Shown here in pieces: positions 44,062-52,935 of a stretch of DNA of 61,153 nucleotides. The notes beneath the pieces are model-generated. The model was not told the DNA's origin. It did no database searches and saw only the letters and a program-made list of their open reading frames with translations. This DNA is from JBEKUY01 sp049514555 (GTDB taxonomy: Bacteria; Acidobacteriota; Terriglobia; Acidiferrales; UBA7541). The DNA lies in contig JBEKUY010000014.1 in assembly GCA_049514555.1 (NCBI GenBank), positions 1 to 61,153 of the forward strand, given 5' to 3'. The translations under genes and the position numbers were made by a program. Position 1 is the stretch's first letter. The number at the start of each line of letters is the position of its first letter.

Positions 44062-44345
44062 CCTCGTCCCAAAAGCCAAATAGTACTGCCTCGCCTCAAA
44101 AGCCAGATGTGTTCTCTTGCGTTTTTCAACCTGCAAACCTTCCAGCGTTCAAACGTTTCATCGCCTACGGCTCCACTACCTCGTCCCAAAAGCCAAGCGT
44201 CTTCTCCTGCGCTTTTCAACCTGCAAACCTTCCAACGTTCAAACGTTTCAACGCCTACGGCTCCACTTCCTCGTCCCAAGGGTCAAGTGCGTTTTCTTGC
44301 GCTTTTCAACGTTTCAACCTGCAAACGTTCAAACGTGTCAACGCC
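44062..44345 (+). repeat. 90-bp tandem repeat (three units plus a partial one)
   Basis: Units begin with CCTCGTCCCAAAAGCCAA-like sequence at 44089, 44179 and 44269, giving an exact 90-bp period, with a 27-bp partial unit at 44062. Each unit holds CTTTTCAACCTGCAAACCTT and then AACGTTCAAACGTTTCAACG. Because 90 is a multiple of three, a frame stays open through the units and runs into panB, but the repeated peptide has no known counterpart and is probably not made. The array ends about 90 bp before the panB start. Confidence 0.85.
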
Positions 44346-44435
44346 TTCTGGCCTTTGCCCGCTGACTTTGGTACGCTCAGACGAGCAAGCATCAGGGCTG
44401 CATCCCGAATCTTGGGAGCGGCACCGGAGGCATCC

Positions 44436-45329
44436 ATGACTTCTCTTCCCGATGCGGGCAACGGGAAAGTGACCGTGCCCGACATTCTCAGTCGTAAATC
44501 TCTCCTCGCGGTAGGTTCCGCCGATACACCCAGGCGCATCACCTGTATCGCGGCGTACGACTATCCCACTGCGCGCCTCCTGGACGAAGCGGGCGTGGAC
44601 ATCCTGCTCGTGGGCGATTCGCTGGGCATGGTTGTGCTCGGCTACGAGAGCACTCTGCCGGTGACCATCGAGGAGATGCTGCATCACACGCGGGCGGTGC
44701 GCCGCGGCGCCCAACGCGCGCTCGTCACCGCGGACATGCCGTTCGGCAGCTACCACGTCGATCTGGGCGAAGCGCTGCGCAACGCCGTGCGCTTCGTGAA
44801 AGAGGCCGGCGCGGAGGCCGTCAAGGTCGAGGGCGGCGAGCGCCGCATCGAGCTGATCGCGCGCCTCGTCGAGATCGAGATTCCGGTGATGGGGCATATC
44901 GGCTTGACGCCGCAATCGCTCAACGCCCTGGGCGGCTATCGCGTGCAGGGAAAAACGCCCGCCACCGCGGAGCAATTGTTGCGCGACGCCCGCGCCGTGG
45001 AAGCCGCGGGAGCGTTCGCCGTGGTGCTTGAAGCCATGCCCCGCGAACTCGCCGCGGACATCACCCGCGAGCTGAGCATTCCCACGATCGGCATCGGCGC
45101 GGGACCGGATTGCGACGGCCAAGTGCTCGTCCTGCACGACATGCTGGGACTCACCTTCCGCCCGCAACCGAAATTCGCGCGGCGCTACGCCGATCTGGGC
45201 AAGGAGATTTCGCGCGCCGCGCAGGAGTTTTGCGCCGACGTGCGCAGCGGCCGCTTCCCTTCGGACGAAGAGTCTTATCATGCGCGGCTCCCGCTGCAGG
45301 ATCACGTCCTGACGCGTAAGCCGAATTGA
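44436..45329 (+). CDS. panB: 3-methyl-2-oxobutanoate hydroxymethyltransferase
   Basis: 297 residues from the ATG at 44436 with GGAGG seven bases upstream; the longer open frame through the repeats is rejected. AAYDYPTARLLDEAGVDILL, VGDSLGMVVLGYESTLPVT, the metal/substrate loop KVEGG and GIGAGPDCDGQVLVLHDMLG are canonical PanB motifs. It transfers a hydroxymethyl group from 5,10-methylene-tetrahydrofolate to alpha-ketoisovalerate to form ketopantoate. It runs panB-dinB-like-panC in one direction with gaps of about 30 bp, forming a pantothenate operon. Confidence 0.97.
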   Translation: MTSLPDAGNGKVTVPDILSRKSLLAVGSADTPRRITCIAAYDYPTARLLDEAGVDILLVGDSLGMVVLGYESTLPVTIEEMLHHTRAVRRGAQRALVTADMPFGSYHVDLGEALRNAVRFVKEAGAEAVKVEGGERRIELIARLVEIEIPVMGHIGLTPQSLNALGGYRVQGKTPATAEQLLRDARAVEAAGAFAVVLEAMPRELAADITRELSIPTIGIGAGPDCDGQVLVLHDMLGLTFRPQPKFARRYADLGKEISRAAQEFCADVRSGRFPSDEESYHARLPLQDHVLTRKPN

Positions 45330-45360
45330 AGCGCTGGACGCTTATTGAAAGGTGATCGCG

Positions 45361-45885
45361 ATGACGCCTGAAGAAATTCGCACGCTGTACGACTTCAATT
45401 CCTGGGCCAACCACCGCACGCTCGAGGCCTGCGCGCAGCTTACGCCGCAGCAGTTTCTGCGCGACATACGCTCGAGCTTCCGCTCCGTGCGCGACACGTT
45501 GGCGCACATCCTGGAGGCCGAGCGCATATGGCTCCAGCGCTTTGAGGGTCGCTCAGCGAGCGTGCCCGTGCTGCTCGACGCGGCGCAGTTCGCGGACCTC
45601 AAGAGCTTGCGAACACGCTGGGCCCGGACCGAAGCAGGGCTCGCCCGCTTCCTGCGCGGATTGACGCAGGCGGACCTGGATCGCGTGATCGAGTACAAGA
45701 CCACGAAGGGCGTGCTTTGCCGCGAGCCGTTGTGGCAGCCGCTCCTTCATCTCGTCAATCACGGAACCTATCACCGCGGACAGATCACCACGCTCCTGAG
45801 GCAGTTGGGCGCCCAGCCGGCCGTGCTCGACATGATCAACTTCTTCCGCGAACGCAATGCCGCAGCCGGGGCGGCTGTCGCGTGA
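45361..45885 (+). CDS. DinB/YfiT-family putative metal-dependent protein
   Basis: 174 residues from the ATG at 45361 (AAAGGTG upstream); GTG at 45352 is an alternative. DinB fold markers are an N-terminal helix LYDFNSWANHRTLEACAQL, the first metal His in TLAHILEAE and the paired His residues in HLVNHGTYHRGQITTLL. This four-helix bundle family includes bacillithiol and mycothiol-type thiol transferases and many uncharacterised stress proteins. Its role between panB and panC is unknown. Confidence 0.88.
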   Translation: MTPEEIRTLYDFNSWANHRTLEACAQLTPQQFLRDIRSSFRSVRDTLAHILEAERIWLQRFEGRSASVPVLLDAAQFADLKSLRTRWARTEAGLARFLRGLTQADLDRVIEYKTTKGVLCREPLWQPLLHLVNHGTYHRGQITTLLRQLGAQPAVLDMINFFRERNAAAGAAVA

Positions 45886-45909
45886 ACTTCTCCTGAACCG
45901 GATCGCAAA

Positions 45910-46800
45910 TTGGAAATCATTCACACCATCGAATGGATGAAGCAGGCGGCCCGCCTGGCGCGCGTTGAAGGGCGGCTCATCGGGCTCGTCCCCACGATGG
46001 GCGCGCTGCACGAGGGCCATCTCTCGCTGGTCCGCGCGGCGCGGAAGTCCGCCACGGGGGCCGGGCTGGTGGTCGTTTCCATTTTCGTGAACCCCAAGCA
46101 GTTTGGTCCGCAAGAGGATTTCTCCGAGTATCCGCGCGCGTTCGAGGCCGACAAGGAGAAGCTTGCGGCGCTTGGCGTGGACGTTGTTTTCGCGCCCAGC
46201 GCGGCGGAAATGTATCCGGATGGATTTCGCACCTCTATCCACGTGGAAGACTTGAGCGTGCGGCTGGAGGGGCGTTCGCGCCCCGGACATTTTGCCGGGG
46301 TGACCACCGTGGTGCTCAAGCTGCTCGAAATCGTGCAGCCGCAGTTCGCCTTTTTCGGGCGCAAGGACGCGCAGCAGGCGCGCATCCTCCGCCAAATGGC
46401 CGCGGATTTGAATTTGGACGCGGAGATCGTCGTCTGCCCGATCGTGCGCGAACCGGACGGGCTGGCGCTCTCTTCGCGGAACGCTTATTTGAAGCCGGAG
46501 GAGCGGCGCGCGGCGACGGCGCTCTTCCGCGCGCTCGATGCGGCGCGGCGCGAGATCGAAGCGGGAGAAACCGACGCGCTGCGATTGCAGACCACCCTGC
46601 GCCGCGTTCTCGAGGCGGAGCCGCTCGCGAAAACCGATTACGCCGGAATCGCGGACGCGGAAACATTCGAGCCGGTCACGCGCTTGCACCGAACGGCCCT
46701 GGCCCTGCTTGCCGTCCACATCGGCTCGACGCGCCTGATTGACAATATGCTGATCGAGCCGGGGAAGGATGGAGACGGTGACTTTCGTGCCAGCCTCTGA
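45910..46800 (+). CDS. panC: Pantothenate synthetase
   Basis: 296 residues. The nucleotidyl-transferase HIGH-type motif is MGALHEGHLSLVRAA, with VPTMGAL before it. VSIFVNPKQFGPQEDFSEYP, FGRKDAQQARILRQM and the KMSKS-like LSSRNAYLKPEER are the other conserved motifs. It joins pantoate and beta-alanine with ATP. The start is TTG at 45910 (MEIIHTIEWMK..), which fits the family N-terminus; the first ATG is too far in. Confidence 0.97.
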   Translation: MEIIHTIEWMKQAARLARVEGRLIGLVPTMGALHEGHLSLVRAARKSATGAGLVVVSIFVNPKQFGPQEDFSEYPRAFEADKEKLAALGVDVVFAPSAAEMYPDGFRTSIHVEDLSVRLEGRSRPGHFAGVTTVVLKLLEIVQPQFAFFGRKDAQQARILRQMAADLNLDAEIVVCPIVREPDGLALSSRNAYLKPEERRAATALFRALDAARREIEAGETDALRLQTTLRRVLEAEPLAKTDYAGIADAETFEPVTRLHRTALALLAVHIGSTRLIDNMLIEPGKDGDGDFRASL

Positions 46801-46854
46801 GAGATGCGCGTGGACTAAAAGTCGTGCATTGGGGATCGACGCGCGAACGCGCGC

Positions 46855-47325
46855 CTATTTCTTCGCCAAGCCGCTGATGACTTCGAGCACGTCCCCTGCG
46901 TGTCCCTTCGCTTTGACGTTGTCCCAGATGTACTCGATGCGCCCGTCCGGTCCCACCAGGTACGAGCTGCGCACGATTCCCAGCGCCGTCTTCCCGAGGA
47001 ATCTCTTCATGCGGCGCGCGCCGAATCCCTCGATGGCTTGGAAGTCGGGATCGCTCAGCAGGGAGAAGTTGAGCTTCTGCTTGGCCTTGAAGCCGGCCTG
47101 CCCTTTCACGGAGTCGGCGCTGACGCCGAGAATGACGGTGTCCTGCTTATCGAACTTCGGGCGGAGATCGCGGAATTCGCAGGCTTCCACGGTGCAGCCG
47201 GGCGTATTTGCCTTGGGATAGAAATAGACGAGCACGCGCTTGCCGCGAAAAACGGCGAGTGAAACTTCCTTGCCCTCCTCGGTTTGAAGACGAAAATCCG
47301 GAGCCTGATCCCCTACGTTGAGCAT
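46855..47325 (-). CDS. bcp: Peroxiredoxin, Bcp/PrxQ type
   Basis: 156 residues from the ATG at 47325, preceded by GGGAGG. The peroxidatic Cys lies in PKANTPGCTVEACEFRD, with a second Cys five residues later as in atypical 2-Cys PrxQ proteins. ILGVSADSVKGQAGFKAKQ and the later RSSYLVGPDGRIEYIW are conserved. It reduces peroxides using thioredoxin. It ends about 55 bp from the convergent panC gene and follows gatB closely. Confidence 0.93.
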   Translation of the reverse strand: MLNVGDQAPDFRLQTEEGKEVSLAVFRGKRVLVYFYPKANTPGCTVEACEFRDLRPKFDKQDTVILGVSADSVKGQAGFKAKQKLNFSLLSDPDFQAIEGFGARRMKRFLGKTALGIVRSSYLVGPDGRIEYIWDNVKAKGHAGDVLEVISGLAKK

Positions 47326-47348
47326 GAAAAGCCTCCCCCCACGCGCAA

Positions 47349-48833
47349 TCAGGACAGCAACCGCCGCAGCGTTTCGTTGACGAGCTGAGGATCGGCCTGG
47401 CCGCGCGTGGCGCGCATCACCTGGCCGACGAAAAACTTGAAGACGCCTGGATTGCCGGCGCGGAATTTCGCGACGTTCTCCGGATTCTTCGCGATGACTT
47501 CGCGGCAAGCTCGCTCGATGGCGCTCGAATCGCTGATCTGAGAAAAGCCTTCGGCGGCGATGATCTCGGCGGCGCCGCGGCCGGTGTCAAACATGGTGGT
47601 GAACACTTTTTTGGCGACGGCGCCGGTCACCTTGCCGGACTCGACGGTCTTGAGCAATTCGGCGAAGGCTTCGGGCTTCACCGGACTCTCGGCGATTTCT
47701 TTGCCGGCCTCGTTGAGCCGGCCCAGAAGCTCGTTCTGGAGCCAGTTGGCGGCGGTCTTCGCAGGAGCGCCGGCGCGGACGGCGGCTTCGTAGTAATCGG
47801 CGAGGGCGCGCGTGGCGGTGAGAACCTCGGCGTCGTAAGATGTGACGCGGTATTCGGCGGCGAACCGGGTGCGTTTGGATTCCGGCAGCTCGGGCATGGA
47901 GCGGGCGATTTCCTCGCGCCAAGAATCGCTGATGTGCACGGGCAAAAGGTCCGGGTCGGGGAAATAGCGATAGTCGTGAGCGCGCTCTTTCGAGCGCATG
48001 GATTCGGAGCGTCCGGCGGCATGGTTCCACAGGCGCGTTTCTTGAACGAGCTGGCCGCCGCTTTCGAGCACGCCGACGTGGCGCTCGATTTCGTATTCGA
48101 GCGCGTGCTGGAGGTAGCGGAAGGAATTGAGGTTTTTCACCTCGACCTTGGTGCCGAATTCCGCCGAGCCGCGCGGGCGCACGCTGACGTTCGCGTCGCA
48201 GCGGAGCGAGCCTTCCTCCATGTTGCAGTCGCTCACTTCGGTGTAGAGCATCACCTGCTTGAGGGCGGTGAGATAGGCGTAGGCTTCGGCGGGAGCGCGC
48301 AGGTCGGGCTCGGAGACGATTTCGATGAGCGGAGTGCCGCAGCGGTTGTAATCCACGTAGGACTTTTCCGCGGACTCGGAGAAACCCTCGTGGAGGTTCT
48401 TGGCGGCGTCGTCTTCGAGATGCAAGCGGGTAATGCCGATGCGCTTGCGCGCGCCGTCCAGCTCGATTTCGAGCCAGCCGCCGATGGCCAGCGGCAATTC
48501 GTACATGGAAATTTGATAGCCCTTGGGCAGGTCGGGATAAAAGTAGTTCTTGCGCGCGAACCGCGAACGTTCCTGGATCGTGCAATGGATGGCGAGCGCG
48601 GCCTTCACGGCCATTTCGAGGGCGCGCCGGTTGGTCACGGGGAGCGTGCCCGGCAAACCGAGACAGACGGGACAGACGTTGGTGTTCGGCGGATCGCCAA
48701 AGCGCGTCGAGCAGGCGCAGAAAAGTTTCGAGTTCGTCAGGAGCTGGACGTGCACCTCGAGCCCGATGACGGGTTCATACCGCGCGAGAACGTCGGGTGA
48801 CACGCGCGTTGCTTCTGGAGCGGTCTTAGCCAT
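47349..48833 (-). CDS. gatB: Aspartyl/glutamyl-tRNA(Asn/Gln) amidotransferase subunit B
   Basis: 494 residues, normal length. YEPVIGLEVHVQLLTNSKLF is the GatB signature start. CACSTRFGDPPNTNVCPVCL holds the zinc cysteines, and DYNRCGTPLIEIVSEPDL and SLRCDANVSVRP are further family motifs. The C-terminal ~150 residues are the GatB/YqeY tRNA-binding domain. It amidates Glu-tRNA(Gln) and/or Asp-tRNA(Asn) with GatA and GatC, which are not in the window. Confidence 0.97.
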   Translation of the reverse strand: MAKTAPEATRVSPDVLARYEPVIGLEVHVQLLTNSKLFCACSTRFGDPPNTNVCPVCLGLPGTLPVTNRRALEMAVKAALAIHCTIQERSRFARKNYFYPDLPKGYQISMYELPLAIGGWLEIELDGARKRIGITRLHLEDDAAKNLHEGFSESAEKSYVDYNRCGTPLIEIVSEPDLRAPAEAYAYLTALKQVMLYTEVSDCNMEEGSLRCDANVSVRPRGSAEFGTKVEVKNLNSFRYLQHALEYEIERHVGVLESGGQLVQETRLWNHAAGRSESMRSKERAHDYRYFPDPDLLPVHISDSWREEIARSMPELPESKRTRFAAEYRVTSYDAEVLTATRALADYYEAAVRAGAPAKTAANWLQNELLGRLNEAGKEIAESPVKPEAFAELLKTVESGKVTGAVAKKVFTTMFDTGRGAAEIIAAEGFSQISDSSAIERACREVIAKNPENVAKFRAGNPGVFKFFVGQVMRATRGQADPQLVNETLRRLLS

Positions 48834-48951
48834 GGCGTTGAGCGGAAATTATAGCATTCCGAGCGGGCTGGGCGCGGCGGACGGTGGTCCTTCTACGGTG
48901 GTCCAGCGCTACAATGAGCCGTAGAGGCTCTTGCAGCTTGCTTGCCGACAG

Positions 48952-49803
48952 TCATCCTCGACCAAGAACAAGCGTTCTTATCCACGATTCGACCTTGCGG
49001 GCATCTCTATAGTCGAGTCGGTATGCATCCTGCCGGATCCAATCTATCGCGTCTTTCGTCAGGCGACTAGTAGTGACAATTACACCTTTCGTTGCACGCT
49101 GCTTATCGACTACAGCGGATAGTTCACGCACCTCGCCAAGGCGGACCGCCCGCGTTGGGCCATAGCGTTTCGCCTGCCACACAGCTCTGATCGGGCCGAG
49201 GACCAAGTCCTCCTTGACTGTTACCACGTCGATCCCGCCGTCTCTGGACGGCCGAGTGACAGTCACGGACCAACCTTCGGCTTCGAGGAGAGCGCCGAGT
49301 ACTTCTTCGAACTTCCTCCACGGCATTTCGGAGAGGAGACGGCCCGCTTGCAGAAAATCAACTGCTAGCAGGAGAGCGGCCGGCGCGGTCGCAAGCCACC
49401 CCGGCTGGCTGGACTCCGTCGGGCGCCACAGGTTGGATTCGGTCGGTTGCCGCTCGACAATCAGGTTCCGCCACGGCTGGTCTGCGCTCAGCCAGCTGTG
49501 ATTCTGGGCCCAGTCGGCAACGTTCCGGCGGAACTTTTGAAGCCAAGTGTCAGAGGCGCGGGCCGTCTTGGAATCGAACCCGAGGAAGCCCGGATCAATC
49601 AACTGTTCTTGCGTCTCTTCGTCCAGTAGCACGTTGCTTGTGATGAACTCGTCGATCTCATCGTCCGTCGGGGGCCCGGTAGGCCGATCATATGATGCCC
49701 CTTCCAAGGCTGCGCGAGAACCCCGGTGCATTTCGATGGAGTCGGTGATTGCCGTCTCGATGATGTTCCTGAGGTCCTGAGCTGTTACTTTACGCACCGC
49801 CAT
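48952..49803 (-). CDS. Mrr-type restriction endonuclease-like protein
   Basis: 283 residues. The C-terminal ~125 residues are an Mrr_cat PD-(D/E)xK nuclease: PWRKFEEVLGALLEAEGW, SRDGGIDVV (D188, D192) and IRAVWQAKRY (Q210, K212), followed by VRELSAVVDKQRATKGVIVT. The N-terminal ~150 residues are not recognised and end in a hydrophobic helix (about 138-155), so the nuclease may be tethered or packed against a membrane partner. Mrr enzymes cut modified or foreign DNA. It is the last gene of a minus-strand group with a membrane protein and an OLD-like ATPase, consistent with a defence role (inference). Confidence 0.85.
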   Translation of the reverse strand: MAVRKVTAQDLRNIIETAITDSIEMHRGSRAALEGASYDRPTGPPTDDEIDEFITSNVLLDEETQEQLIDPGFLGFDSKTARASDTWLQKFRRNVADWAQNHSWLSADQPWRNLIVERQPTESNLWRPTESSQPGWLATAPAALLLAVDFLQAGRLLSEMPWRKFEEVLGALLEAEGWSVTVTRPSRDGGIDVVTVKEDLVLGPIRAVWQAKRYGPTRAVRLGEVRELSAVVDKQRATKGVIVTTSRLTKDAIDWIRQDAYRLDYRDARKVESWIRTLVLGRG

Positions 49804-49923
49804 CGGATGACCTGCCTAGGAGTGGCTCTTAGCCTCATCGCGGAAAGAGATCACAGCGAACGTTGTGTTGTCCGCCGACGTGCAGACTAACGAGGCATTC
49901 CTTTGCATCGAACGGTTACAGGG

Positions 49924-50658
49924 CTACTTCTTGCGCTCATGCGCAAACTCAGCCTCCAACAGAGATCCGATGAACCAGCTATACGTTGAGGGGAGGAGCC
50001 AAAGGACAATGGCCAGAGCCGCCCAGATCGGTCGTGAAACTGAGCAAAGAACGAACGCCAACGCAAACTCTAGGGCCAGGATGGAGAAGGCGTTGCCGTG
50101 TTCGCGAAGGTGGCGGTATGACTCGACATACTGGGAGACCCATGGCGCGTCGCTCGCACGCGCCGTTGCGAGATCCCGATAGAACGAACTGATAGTCTTG
50201 AGCCGGTACAGATGTGCTGTGACAATCATCGCCACCTGAACGCCGACGATCACAAGGAACACAAGCAAGCCGAGAAACTGATAACTCCACCACCTAATCC
50301 ATAGATTCCATACGAGGACAAGGTGCACCAGAACAATTGCGGCTGTCGTGAAAAGCCAGAAAACCCATCTAAACCGCAATGGATTGAGACCGAGGTGCGC
50401 TCGAGTCGTATGCAGCAGTAGCATTGGTGCACTCGCGATATAGCAATAAGCGAAGCCGAGGACAGCGAGCCCAGTCGCCACAATCCCCAGATTCCCAAAG
50501 GTGTTGATTGCCGGAAGGTTATAGCCAGATAAGGGTGAGCCCGGAAATCTTGTAATAAAGACGATTGCGACTGCACCCACAGCAGTACCGACGAAATAGC
50601 GTAGAAGATAGTACTCCCACTAGCGATTTGCTTTCTCGGGCTTTTGAGTTTCAGCCAT
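49924..50658 (-). pseudogene. Polytopic membrane protein interrupted by an in-frame TAG
   Basis: From the ATG at 50658 the frame reads MAETQKPEKANR, then TAG at 50620-50622, then WEYYLLRYFVGTAVGAVAIV and on without another stop to 49924, 244 codons in all. The 26 codons between ATG and the next start candidate (GTG at 50580) complete the first transmembrane helix, so the natural start is clearly upstream of the TAG. About five to six transmembrane helices and a charged C-terminal tail (EAEFAHERKK) are predicted; no family is recognised. Either a CAG-to-TAG nonsense mutation, a base error in the sequence, or readthrough explains the stop. Alternatively a shorter protein starts at GTG 50580. 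It begins 18 bp after the ATPase gene. Confidence 0.6.
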
Positions 50659-50676
50659 ACTTCCCGCAACGCCTCC

Positions 50677-52176
50677 TCATGCGGCCGTCGTGTCGACCGG
50701 GAGTTTGTCTCGGATCGGCTCAAGGATCTGTGCCAAAACTACTGGTTGAGCCTGGGCCCAGATGTTGGCAAAGGCCGCCGCGACTGTGGATTCAGGAATC
50801 AGACCTAGTCTCTCCCCAACCTGGGCAAAGAGAAGATGTGTGTCCATGTTGGTTACACGTACCTCATCGCACACTTGCCGCACGCGGTCAGCATTTTCGA
50901 ACCGCTGCAACAACGCAACGGCGAGCTTGCCTCCGAAACCATCCCATGCTGCGAGGACCTCGTCGAAAACGTAGGACTCCGGGGACTCGCCAGGCAGGCG
51001 GTAGACGTGATCCGTGGCGGACGACTCTTGTCTTGAGTCCCCATCGATGAAGCAGGCCGACGGCACCTTTATCGAAGGGTCTTGGTTGTGGCGCAGGTTG
51101 ACAGCGACAGCGGCTCCGTCACCTTCCATGGCATGGACTTCAACGTGGTCGAGCGCAAGTCCACCGTGCTGACGGAGAACCGCTTCCATCCACACCTTCG
51201 CAAAAGAATCTTCTGCGAAGATGACGAGCTGCGCCTCAATCTGGCCGGTGATGGCTCGAAGCGATTGAATGTCGAGCTTGCCCTGGAATATTCTGTCCTG
51301 AGTAGCCACCCAGATTGCCTTCGACGGCAAGGGTTTGAGCGCGTCATTGGAGTGAGTAGTAAAGATCGCCTGGATTCTTTTTCTTTCCGCGGCTTCGATC
51401 AGGTATTCGACCATTCGTGCTGTGGCAACGGGATGCAATCCGTTCTCGATTTCCTCTATCAAGACGAGAGTCTGCTCTTCGGCGAGTTCGATCTGGGACA
51501 CCATATGGATGATGCTCGATTCTCCCGCGCCAAAATGGAACTCGGAGTACCCATACCCTTTCTTCGTCTTGCCCGTGAGTAGAACGACACGGCCAGCGTG
51601 ATCAACACGGAGTCTCTTGAACCCGGTGACGTCCTTCCCCAAAATTCGGGACACTGCTTGGCGCACCATCGCTGAGAGTTCCTCTATCTCGTTGTCGGGA
51701 ACCGCGAAAGTGCTTGAAGCGCAGCGTCTAAGTTCGTTCCGCTCGTTCGCAGGGACCGTCCGCGCTACCCCGAATATTAGGACTGGTCGATTCAGAGGAT
51801 CGCGCTTCCATCGCAGGTTCTTGAAGCTCGCGGTACGCCGTACAGCATCCTTCCTATTCAGGTCGCGGTCGATAACGTCGTACTCGATAGACCAATCCTG
51901 CATAGTCTCATCGTACTTCCCGCTCTTGGAAAAGAATCGCTTTGGCGCAACGCTCTTGTACGCGCATGCCGCAGCGCCCAGTATGGTCGTCTTCCCTCCT
52001 CCGTTGGGGCCGATCAAAGCCGTGACTGGAAAATCAAATGAGACGGGTTCGTTAGTAAATCCTCGAACATGCTTGAGCGTCAGTTTCGGGAGGTATCGGC
52101 TGTAGCTTCGATTCGCGGCTTTCTCGAGAAGGGCGTTTATTGTGCTATCACGGATCTCGCTCTTGAACATTGGCAC
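50677..52176 (-). CDS. OLD-like ATPase with C-terminal TOPRIM-type domain
   Basis: 499 residues. The ABC/SMC-type ATPase has Walker A at 56-63 (GPNGGGKT), the signature-like FGAGESS at 215, Walker B LVLIEEIENGLHP at 237 and the H-loop TTHS at 273. After residue 315 a TOPRIM-like fold follows: LVIFAEDSFAKVWMEAVL (E322) and ACFIDGD (D378, D380). This is the class 1 OLD nuclease layout, as in Gabija GajA and other phage-defence ATPases. Instead of a UvrD-like GajB helicase, its downstream partners are a membrane protein and an Mrr nuclease. The start ATG lacks a strong ribosome binding site (AGGTGCC just upstream). Confidence 0.85.
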   Translation of the reverse strand: MPMFKSEIRDSTINALLEKAANRSYSRYLPKLTLKHVRGFTNEPVSFDFPVTALIGPNGGGKTTILGAAACAYKSVAPKRFFSKSGKYDETMQDWSIEYDVIDRDLNRKDAVRRTASFKNLRWKRDPLNRPVLIFGVARTVPANERNELRRCASSTFAVPDNEIEELSAMVRQAVSRILGKDVTGFKRLRVDHAGRVVLLTGKTKKGYGYSEFHFGAGESSIIHMVSQIELAEEQTLVLIEEIENGLHPVATARMVEYLIEAAERKRIQAIFTTHSNDALKPLPSKAIWVATQDRIFQGKLDIQSLRAITGQIEAQLVIFAEDSFAKVWMEAVLRQHGGLALDHVEVHAMEGDGAAVAVNLRHNQDPSIKVPSACFIDGDSRQESSATDHVYRLPGESPESYVFDEVLAAWDGFGGKLAVALLQRFENADRVRQVCDEVRVTNMDTHLLFAQVGERLGLIPESTVAAAFANIWAQAQPVVLAQILEPIRDKLPVDTTAA

Positions 52177-52264
52177 CTCAAGTGGATCCCGGAGATCGTA
52201 TCACTGGACGGATACCATGAGAGCGGAGAATTGGGGTGATCCGTGGTCCGTATGAGCCTTGTCT

Positions 52265-52410
52265 ATGCTGACCTGGATAAAACCGCTCACGGCCCGCATG
52301 GGGCGAAACCAGTGCAGGTGAGGCACGGTGGCAACTGCGTACACTGGGCGGACATTCATCATGTGTCGCAGTTTGCGTACACAGTCTTACATGAGTCGAC
52401 GACGCAAAAC
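52265..52410 (-). repeat. Diverged repeat copy A, upstream of the ATPase gene
   Basis: On the minus strand this ~145-bp segment contains TGTGTACGCAAACTGCGACA, CATGATGAATGTC, CAGTGTACGCAGTTGCCAC, CATGCGGGCCG and GGTTTTATCC in that order. It shares order, spacing and roughly two thirds of its bases with copy B at 52936-53075. Copy A lies about 90-230 bp before the ATPase start. No terminator or known riboswitch was recognised in it. Confidence 0.6.
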
Positions 52411-52446
52411 CGCCTCTGCTCACGAAGAGACGCCTGCAGCGCGTTG

Positions 52447-52905
52447 TCAGACGCACCGTGCCGCTGCCCGCTGGGCGTCGAGCTCCATGGGAGCGTTTGC
52501 GTAACCGAACTGAATGAGTTCCGGGATGTAGACGGAGAGGTAGGCCTTGATTGAAGGGTACTGCTCGTATTGGGCTACGTGGCGAAGCTCGTGCGCCAGA
52601 AGCTGCGAATCGCGGTCGGAGTCTTGCCTCACGAAGATGCCTGAACCAAGAGTCAGACCGGCGGTGTCGGGACCGAGAAACTGGAGCTGCGCGCAGGCCG
52701 CTTGCAGAGCTGGCTCAGTTGGTGCCGGTATGGAAGGCACAACTAAGACGCGCACAAGCGCGGGCCGTTGCACGCCAACAAGCCGGGCGAACTTGAGCGC
52801 GGGCTCAGAGAGCGTGCAGCCCGTGCGGAGAATGAGCGCGGACTGCTCCTCGGCCCAGGAGCAGGCGAGCGGCATGAGGCGGGGCAGTTCGGCTATTAGA
52901 TCCAT
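52447..52905 (-). CDS. Small HExxH protein, DUF4157-like zincin
   Basis: 152 residues from the ATG at 52905 with AAAGGA nine bases upstream; an open extension to 53205 runs through repeat copy B and is rejected. The core is LLAHELRHVAQYEQYPS (H105, E106, H109) followed after 30 residues by NAPMELDAQRAA, a possible third ligand. This matches small DUF4157-type zincins found in bacterial accessory regions. Before this is a region VRVLVVPSIPAPTEPALQAA with the lid strand AGLTLGSGIFVRQ. Whether it is an active protease is unknown. It is the first gene of the minus-strand accessory block. Confidence 0.65.
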   Translation of the reverse strand: MDLIAELPRLMPLACSWAEEQSALILRTGCTLSEPALKFARLVGVQRPALVRVLVVPSIPAPTEPALQAACAQLQFLGPDTAGLTLGSGIFVRQDSDRDSQLLAHELRHVAQYEQYPSIKAYLSVYIPELIQFGYANAPMELDAQRAAARCV

Positions 52906-52935
52906 TTGTCCTTTGCGGCCCACCTTCTGTTTGTG

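Noticed and set aside
44109..44435. An N-terminal extension of PanB with a 30-residue repeated peptide
   Set aside because: The extension is the 90-bp tandem repeat staying open by chance of its length; a strong ribosome binding site and family similarity begin at 44436.
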